Assembly: GCF_037392515.1 (NCBI RefSeq)
Contig: NC_090285.1
Coordinates: 3,971,501 to 4,035,500 of the forward strand
Source of the DNA: Haliotis asinina
Taxonomy: Eukaryota > Mollusca > Gastropoda > Lepetellida > Haliotidae
Direction: 5' to 3'
DNA: 64,000 nt
The notes under the pieces were generated by a model. The model did no database searches and was not told the DNA's origin. It was given only the letters and a program-made list of their open reading frames with translations. Each line of letters begins with the position of its first letter. The first letter of the stretch is position 1. The translations under genes were made by a program, and so were the position numbers. Below are positions 57,296-64,000 of this stretch, in pieces.

Positions 57296-60200
57296 TGATG
57301 CTTGAGGTTTATCGTTCCATAACTTCGTTCTTTCTTGTTGATTTTATTATTTGACAAAACTGGAAAGGTGTTTTAGAACGCTTAGTGAAAGTTTTACACT
57401 TGGCCTTATTTGTAAGGGCAGTGTCACAGTGTCACTTAACATTTTGTTAATGTCCATTCCATTCCTCACAGGCAATAACATATCTGAATTAATTATTAAT
57501 GTAAACAAAAATATCCCAAAGTAGATTTTTTTAAAAAGGACAGCTCATGTTAACACGTGTTCTCGCGGTACTTTTGCGTTCTTTAACATGTTTTGGGATG
57601 GAAGGCCGCGGTGTATCATTTTTTCTTTCATTCATTCACATAAGTACTTCTGTATTTATTCTTTTTCTTTACTTCTTTCATTCATTCACATAATTCTTGC
57701 TCTTAATTCTTACTATAATTCACTCATTTATTCATTGTAAAATTCCGACTGATACAATAAACTGGCTGAAGTTCTGTTAAACACAACTGAAGTTACGCTG
57801 GGAACGAGCCAAGTCACTGTGTGCGTTGGAGCATGACGAGGCAAATGGCAAAGAAAGCAAGCGAGTGACCAATCCCTGTTGTAGAGTATCCCTGGTGAAA
57901 CCAACCGGCAAATGACCCCCTTGCAACCAGTGAAAAACTTATAATAAATATTTTACTAGATTTCATTTGGATTACGAAGATTTAGTCATGACCCACTGAA
58001 ACTGCCATGTACTCAAATGACAGTATGATGTGTTATTTTAATTAATATTTGCCTCAACAGGTGTAAATGTCACAATACCGCATGTGCATTATGCTTGGTG
58101 AAACTAGAACTTGTTACTCAGTGGCCAGGTACTTGAAACGGGTGTCCCACTTGTGAATTAGTCCGCAAGTCTTCATTATTGGGCAGTTATTTCAGTCTGG
58201 TTTGATTTAATAACGTTCTTAGTTTAACGTCAAATCCAACTCTAAATTTTGTAAAAGATCAAACCGATAGAGAAGTTGTATTGCAATTGTATGTTATCAA
58301 ATCAAGTGTTACGTTAATGTTAAGGGTTAACTATACAGTCAAGCCTGTAGCATAAACGACTTCGGCAGCAGACATACAAAAATATAGTCGAAGAGCTAAA
58401 TAGTAAGGACCACAACGTTGTACCTAAATCACGCTGTGCTTCCTACATGAGGTATCTGTCCTAGTAACACAGGATGTAGTTCTAACCTGAACAAGTATCG
58501 TCACTGAAACGTTCCCAAATTAGCCATACTTCAATACAAATGTCATCTTCCTTGTAATATAATCGATATGAACACGTCCAAGTCGCAACAAGTACAGTCG
58601 TACTGGTTTTACGAAAACCCTTTACCACAGCAGTGGGCACTCCTGGTCGCCTACAGCATGGTTGACGTTCACCGAGAACCTTGCGACTTCTACGACATGT
58701 CATTTGCCGGTTGGTTTCACTCACTGACATCGATCCAACTCACGCGTTGCTCGTGCAAGGGGTGAATGACCGTTAGAAATAGGTCAGAAAGAGGGAGGGC
58801 TGCGTCAGTGCTGCATTAAGTCAAACGTCATACTCGGTTTCACGACCAGATTCTGTTGAAGAGGCTGGATGTGTTTTGAATGGAATTGTACGTGGCTGGC
58901 ACATGTCATTTTGTAATACCTGAGTTTCGGGAACATTCAATCTGTGACACTCTTCATTTGAAGTTGTTTGCACACTTACACTTAACGAGTTTGCGTACGT
59001 TTATTCACTGCAGTTCTGAGTCTCATCATCATCATCATCATCATCAGATTGAAAGCCTGTGCGAGTGTATCCGCATCTTTCAGTTTAAGCTAGCAGTACA
59101 GTTCACGCGATTTTGAATATCTATTAAAGTACAACTTTATCAGTATTGTAGTCCCGTGTACTTTTTCTAGTAAGTGTAGTTCCAAATATGACTCGTTCAA
59201 TTTCTACATGCCATTGAATATTCACGACCTCATGTCAGTTTTCGTAGCCTCATGTCATTATCAGGAAGTTACCAATCACCAACCTGGAATTCGTTATTTC
59301 ACATCTGTGATACTACATGTATTTATATCAAATCTCAAGTGCTGGAGGACAACTTTAACTTTGAACCTAAGTGTACACAAACTGCAATAAAGAAGTAAAG
59401 CAGTAACTGTTCCAACAGTTTCACAAGACAGGCCCTGCACTTAGCTGTAGCTTTAATTAACAGGTCTTCTGAAACAATAAATAAATAGAAGACCATACCA
59501 ATTTGCCTAGATGTGACTGATTGGGAGTCAGTCCCAAGTTTGATCGTGTATAAATGAGGGCTGTTATTTAAGGCTTTCGTTATGTTAGTGGGTTCCCGAA
59601 ATTTGGACAAGTTCCCAGTTCGATGACTCATTCTGCGTCTGTAAGCACCAGCCGTGCCTGGTTTGACCAAGTGGTCAGTAAGTAGGAATGCCTCAGTGGC
59701 ATCAGTTGGTGAATCGCTGCCCACCGTCCACGATCGAGGGCGCTGGCCATGAGTTCGTCGTCAGGCTATGTGTAGGCAGCTCCCATCAAGGAACAGTTCA
59801 ATGTTCTCGCGTAATAAGTTGGTCATCTGTCTATATATAGTTGACTCCGGACAGTGAAAGTTATCTGGAAGCGACGCCCCGGTGACGGCAGACCAGTTGG
59901 AGGTCCCCTGGGCCAGTCAACGCAATTCTTCAAATATGTAACTGTTTTCTGGTTGTTATTCTTGATAATTTCAAAATGACGTATTTGATTAAATCTGTCG
60001 TAAAGTTACTATTGTACCATATATTGACCCATGTATCCTTAAGGTCCATTGATGTTTAAAGTGTTTCAATGGCTATTCAGTCCTCGGAGTTGATGAATGC
60101 ATTTTTATGCCCCTGTCACTATTATTGCTGGAACAAGATGGGGATTTATCGGGCTTGTATCTGACAACTGGTGGCAGGCATGAGGAACGATCCCCGGGAT

Positions 60201-60419
60201 TATTCTACAACCAAACTTGGGGGTGCGCGGCTACTAACACTTGCAAGAACTATAGATAGTTTAACTTACAATCCCACCAAAATACCAAGCCACCGTTTCA
60301 CATTGATGTCAAACTGAGACAAACGGAATCCACGCCGCCCGAAGACACTTATCAAACAAAAATACCCATTAAGGAGGTAATAGCATTCATCATGCTATGT
60401 TTGCAAGCATGGACATAGA
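57296..60419. other. Intergenic stretch, no gene seen
   Basis: Contains a 22-bp perfect inverted repeat pair (57895-57916 and 58699-58720) and an ATC microsatellite at about 59022-59046. Open frames of 60-129 codons show no family. Confidence 0.5.
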
Positions 60420-60699
60420 CATGTTGCAGGTGGACACGTTTCAGGCCACTGTTGCCACAAGACGCATGTTGCAGGTGGACACGTTTCAGGCCACTGTTGC
60501 CACAAGACGCATGTTGCAGGTGGACACGTTTCAGGCCACTGTTGCCACAAGACGCATGTTGCAGGTGGACACGTTTCAGGCCACTGTTGCCACAAGACGC
60601 ATGTTGCAGGTGGACACGTTTCAGGCCACTGTTGCCACAAGACGCATGTTGCAGGTGGACACGTTTCAGGCCACTGTTGCCACAAGACGCATGTTGCAG
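60420..60699. repeat. 45-bp minisatellite, six near-identical copies
   Basis: Unit: CATGTTGCAGGTGGACACG, TTTCAGGCCACTG and TTGCCACAAGACG, six full copies plus a partial one, with no difference that I can see. Open on both strands (15 codons per unit); in the plus frame it would encode MLQVDTFQATVATRR repeats. No start context, domain or splice support for a gene. Confidence 0.95.
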
Positions 60700-61249
60700 T
60701 CTGCCGCTCAGTACACTAAGGACAACAACTCCAACCCATTACAGTTTAGGCACTCACGAGATCATTGGCACGTCATTGGATGATAACATATATTTGTCCA
60801 GAAAAGGCTGCTGATTTGTTCTTGGTTGTCATGGAGTGTTATGGTATGACACTGCAGGCTCTCAGCTCGTTATGTTCTCGATCTGGATCTCCACCAAGGT
60901 CACTCACGCTAAGTATTACACCACGAGACAGGAGACCATTCGCTCGTTAGCACAGGTACCGCTGTACGCGGCCAACCCACACAATAACAAAACTTTGCTG
61001 ACTACACATGAGTTGACTCGTCATGTCTGCAGAGTACTGTGTGACAGTCCCTAGTGTTATTATCTATCCCAGAAACTACTGAAAATATTATCCTCTCATT
61101 AAGATGTTGATGAAGTTGCTGTAGTGAAGTGCTTCTGATGTAATCGCGACAGAATTACATCATACATTGTGACCACGGCATCAGTCATGAACGCGTTATG
61201 CATAATATTATGTCAATAATATGAAAAACAACAACAGACCAGTCACTTG

Positions 61250-61435
61250 ATTTACATAGGACAGTTTACATGTGGTCTGATAAGTTCACTTGAATAACAT
61301 AGTACAGTTTACGTGTGGTTTGATCAGTTCACTTGAATACCATGGCAGAGTTTACGTGTGATTTGATCAGTTCACGTGAACAACATAGCACAGTTTACGT
61401 ATGGTTTGATCAGTTCACTTGATTTACAGATTGCT
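61250..61435. repeat. About 43-bp tandem repeat, four copies
   Basis: Motifs ACAGTTTACGTGTGGTTTGA and TCAGTTCACTTGAATAACAT recur four times with substitutions. Confidence 0.85.
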
Positions 61436-63489
61436 GAAGGAGAAAATCGGGTAATTAATCGGTCACACGATGTAAATACAGGAATGTAAATAACATTATA
61501 TCTACACAAACAACGTAACGTCAGACCACATTGCCTTTTAGACTGACATCACATCCGGTATGCGAATATGCATAAAATGCAATATACGGCCTGATAGGCG
61601 TAAAAATTAAACTTCCTGTTTAGAGTTCGCCTTCGTGCAGGTGAAATATAGCGAAAGTGTGTGTGTTCCCTGTGGAAAATAAATTGAAAAACGAATGCAT
61701 AACGTCAAGTCGACAGGAGACATTTGCAAATAGTTATTAATGTCGTAATGTTTATGCATGTCCACAATTATTATGTTGTACCTCAGGTGTCATTAACTAC
61801 AGTATGCTGACTATATAGGTCGTCTCCATAACAAAGTCTTGCGGGAGATGTACAGATAAAATACCGCGCGCGTGTCACACCGCTCCTAGGCCGAGATTAT
61901 CGAAGCTCTCTTAGCGATAAGATAGTCGTACGTGCCATACATCAACATTAACTTACGACTACCTGAGCTCTAAGTAAGCATCGACATTTAAACCCCTGGG
62001 CCTAGCACTAGGATAGCCTTACGGTAAGGTTAATGTATAGGACTGACAACTATCATAGCGCAGAGAGAGCTTCGAAAATCTAGGCCCTGGACTATATCAG
62101 TTTGTGGAAGATATCCGGGAGTATGGTGTTAGTTTGTAATATTCCTGTATTTCACAGTGCAGGTGTTTGTTATTACTGACTACATATAGTCTGAACTGAT
62201 GGAGAGTTTTTTCCGAAGCTAAAAGTGATCGTAGTATGTCTATTGTCAAAGGTCCAAATTACCGTAGTTTTCTAAAACTGCTCGGGAGCTGTGCATTCAC
62301 AAAGTGACGTTAACTCAACGTAACATACATTTGGGTTTGCACTCTTTCAGTTATGTACTGATTATGATGATTTGGAGTTAATGAGTCCCATGATGGATTA
62401 GAACCCACAATTTCAGAGTGAGATACCTAATCGCCAGCATACAAAGTTTTTTGGTTTGTCGTTTAACGACGGCACTCATCAATAATCCAGCTATATGGCG
62501 GCGGTTTAAATATTCGAGTGTGGAGCAGACAATCTAGTGATCAACAGTCAGCGATTCGGTGATGAGGTCCATCGCTCTGAGAGAGTGCCCCCAAAAGGAA
62601 AGTACTAACATGTGTAGCTAGAGTGTGTATGAAACGTTTGTTACATTTGGCAATTTTCTGAAGGGAGAAGTGTATTGATACAAGCTCTTCGGTAGCCCTA
62701 ACGGACATAGTTCAGCATGAACTTACAAATGTGGTCACTTTGACAAACTAGGGCCAAGGAGGGCGACGGAAGTCGACAGTGAAGATAACAAGCAACTGAC
62801 GAACTAGTGGGAAGCGATTTTACGTACGCTTTGTAGCTGAGAGGGTTTGGTCGATGTTTATGTTGTGGACACGGTGGTGTTCAACGCTATGCAATGTGCA
62901 CAGTCATATCATCATGTGCATGGTGTATATGCGCTTGAGTGGAGTGAGAGTCGCTCGTGCAATCCAGGAAGCAGCGTGTCACCAGGCCACGTACTATCAA
63001 ATATGGGTCAGTTTAAATAGGGGTGCAGTGCGTCATTAACACACTGAAACAATTCCTGATAGTTTGTACTCGCCACAGACAGAAACTACAACACGGAGGT
63101 CTTTCTGAGGCGATATTGCCTTAATTAGACCAGGGGTAATCTATGACATTATATTATCCCTGGATATACGACACTGTCCATATTTTGGCAGAAAATGTCG
63201 AAAAATGACAGATCTAAATTAAAAACCAATGATATTATTCCACAGTTGTCATGGTTCAAAACGCGGTTTACAATTATTTCCCCTTACAAAGACCATGTGC
63301 ACTTTGTTTCATGAATTGCAGCATCTCCAATGTCCCAAATTTAAGAGGGGGGTCCCACCAGGCCGACATTGGAATTAAATGGACAAACAGATAGGTGTGC
63401 CAGACCGACATACCCGGGTGTCCTTTGACGTCGTTAACGCTAATTATCATTGTTTTGACAGTACGATGGTGGTGGCAGCTCACGACGAG
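61436..63489. other. Intergenic stretch, SINE fragment only
   Basis: Apart from the SINE piece near 62.5 kb, nothing recognisable. Confidence 0.5.
62455..62560 (+). mobile_element. SINE fragment
   Basis: GTTTGTCGTTTAACGACGGC, ATCCAGCTATATGGCGGCGG, AGTGTGGAGCAGACAATC and TAGTGATCAAC match the 5' part of the family seen at 22.8 kb. Confidence 0.7.
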
Positions 63490-64000
63490 ATCGCCACTTA
63501 CTGCATATACTTTTCTAGAGTGAATTCAAACTCCTTGTTTAATTACGAGATCACCACTTACTGCATATACTTTTCTAGAGTGAATTCAAACTCCTGGTTT
63601 AGTTACGAGATCACCACTTACTGCATATACTTTTCTAGAGTGAATTCAAACTCCTTGTTTAATTACGAGATCACCACTTACTGCATATACTTTTCTAGAG
63701 TGAATTCAAACTCCTGGTTTAATTACGAGATCACCACTTACTGCATATACTTTTCTAGAGTGAATTCAAACTCCTGGTTTAGTTACGAGATCACCACTTA
63801 CTGCATATACTTTTCTAGAGTGAATTCAAACTCCTGGTTTAATTACGAGATCACCACTTACTGAATATATTTTTCAAGAGCGAATTCTAACTCCCGGTTT
63901 AGTTACGAGATCACCACTTACTGCATATACTTTTCTAGAGTGAATTCTATCTCCTGGTTTAATTACGAGATCACCACTTACTGAATATATTTTTCAAGAA
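63490..64000 (-). repeat. 60-bp minisatellite running off the window end
   Basis: About 8.5 copies. On the minus strand each unit has GAATTCACTCTAGAAAAG, TATATGCA, GTAAGTGGTGATC. GTAAGT is the strongest 5' splice consensus and is kept in all copies. Copies near 63841-64000 differ (CTTGAAAAATATATTCA before GTAAGT). A frame ending NRELEFALEKYIQ is open up to the GTAAGT in one of these. Confidence 0.93.

Overview
The window looks like a gastropod mollusc nuclear genome, most likely a vetigastropod such as an abalone (genus-level guess, moderate to low confidence). Reasons: long spliced metazoan genes, Tc1/mariner transposons with TA target duplications, many tRNA-derived SINE fragments of a type I know as abundant in abalone DNA (tails of CACT repeats, and a conserved block reading like AATATTCCAGCTATATGGCG), and a very high load of minisatellites. 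No bacterial genes, rRNA or CRISPR are present.

Two spliced genes can be reconstructed exon by exon with consistent splice phases. On the minus strand, 15183 down to 3560, 15 coding exons encode a copine of about 586 residues: a C2A domain with a complete set of calcium-binding aspartates, a C2B domain that has lost them, and a copine vWA domain with an intact MIDAS. On the plus strand, 30775 to 52798, five coding exons encode a 668-residue SLC16 (monocarboxylate transporter) family protein with both family signatures, 12 expected membrane segments and a long hydrophilic C-terminal tail. Its first intron is 14.7 kb and is largely minisatellites.

Mobile DNA: a full-length Tc1-like element at 55457-56753 with an open transposase frame but two of three catalytic acids replaced; a decayed Tc1-like element at 21209-22640; a weak third remnant near 24.9-25.2 kb; a MULE-like MITE with long inverted repeats and a perfect 10-bp target duplication inside copine intron 8, with a relative at 50372-50918; and at least eight SINE fragments on both strands.

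Tandem repeats: about 17 arrays with units from 28 to 124 bp. Most make misleading long open frames. The strongest observation is that two arrays are not random intronic DNA. The array after copine exon 1 (31-bp unit) and the array after SLC16 exon 3 (33-bp unit) are both built from the 3' end of the neighbouring exon together with its 5' splice site, so each intron begins with a ladder of about 15 to 30 near-copies of the authentic exon end plus donor. In the SLC16 case the unit is in frame and encodes part of transmembrane helix 7. Copine exon 14 has a small version (two in-phase donors 24 bp apart), and the array running off the right end of the window (60-bp unit, minus-strand GTAAGT in each copy) may be a third large case. 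I know of no description of this architecture, but could not search. The two genes show no functional link to each other; they share only this intron structure.
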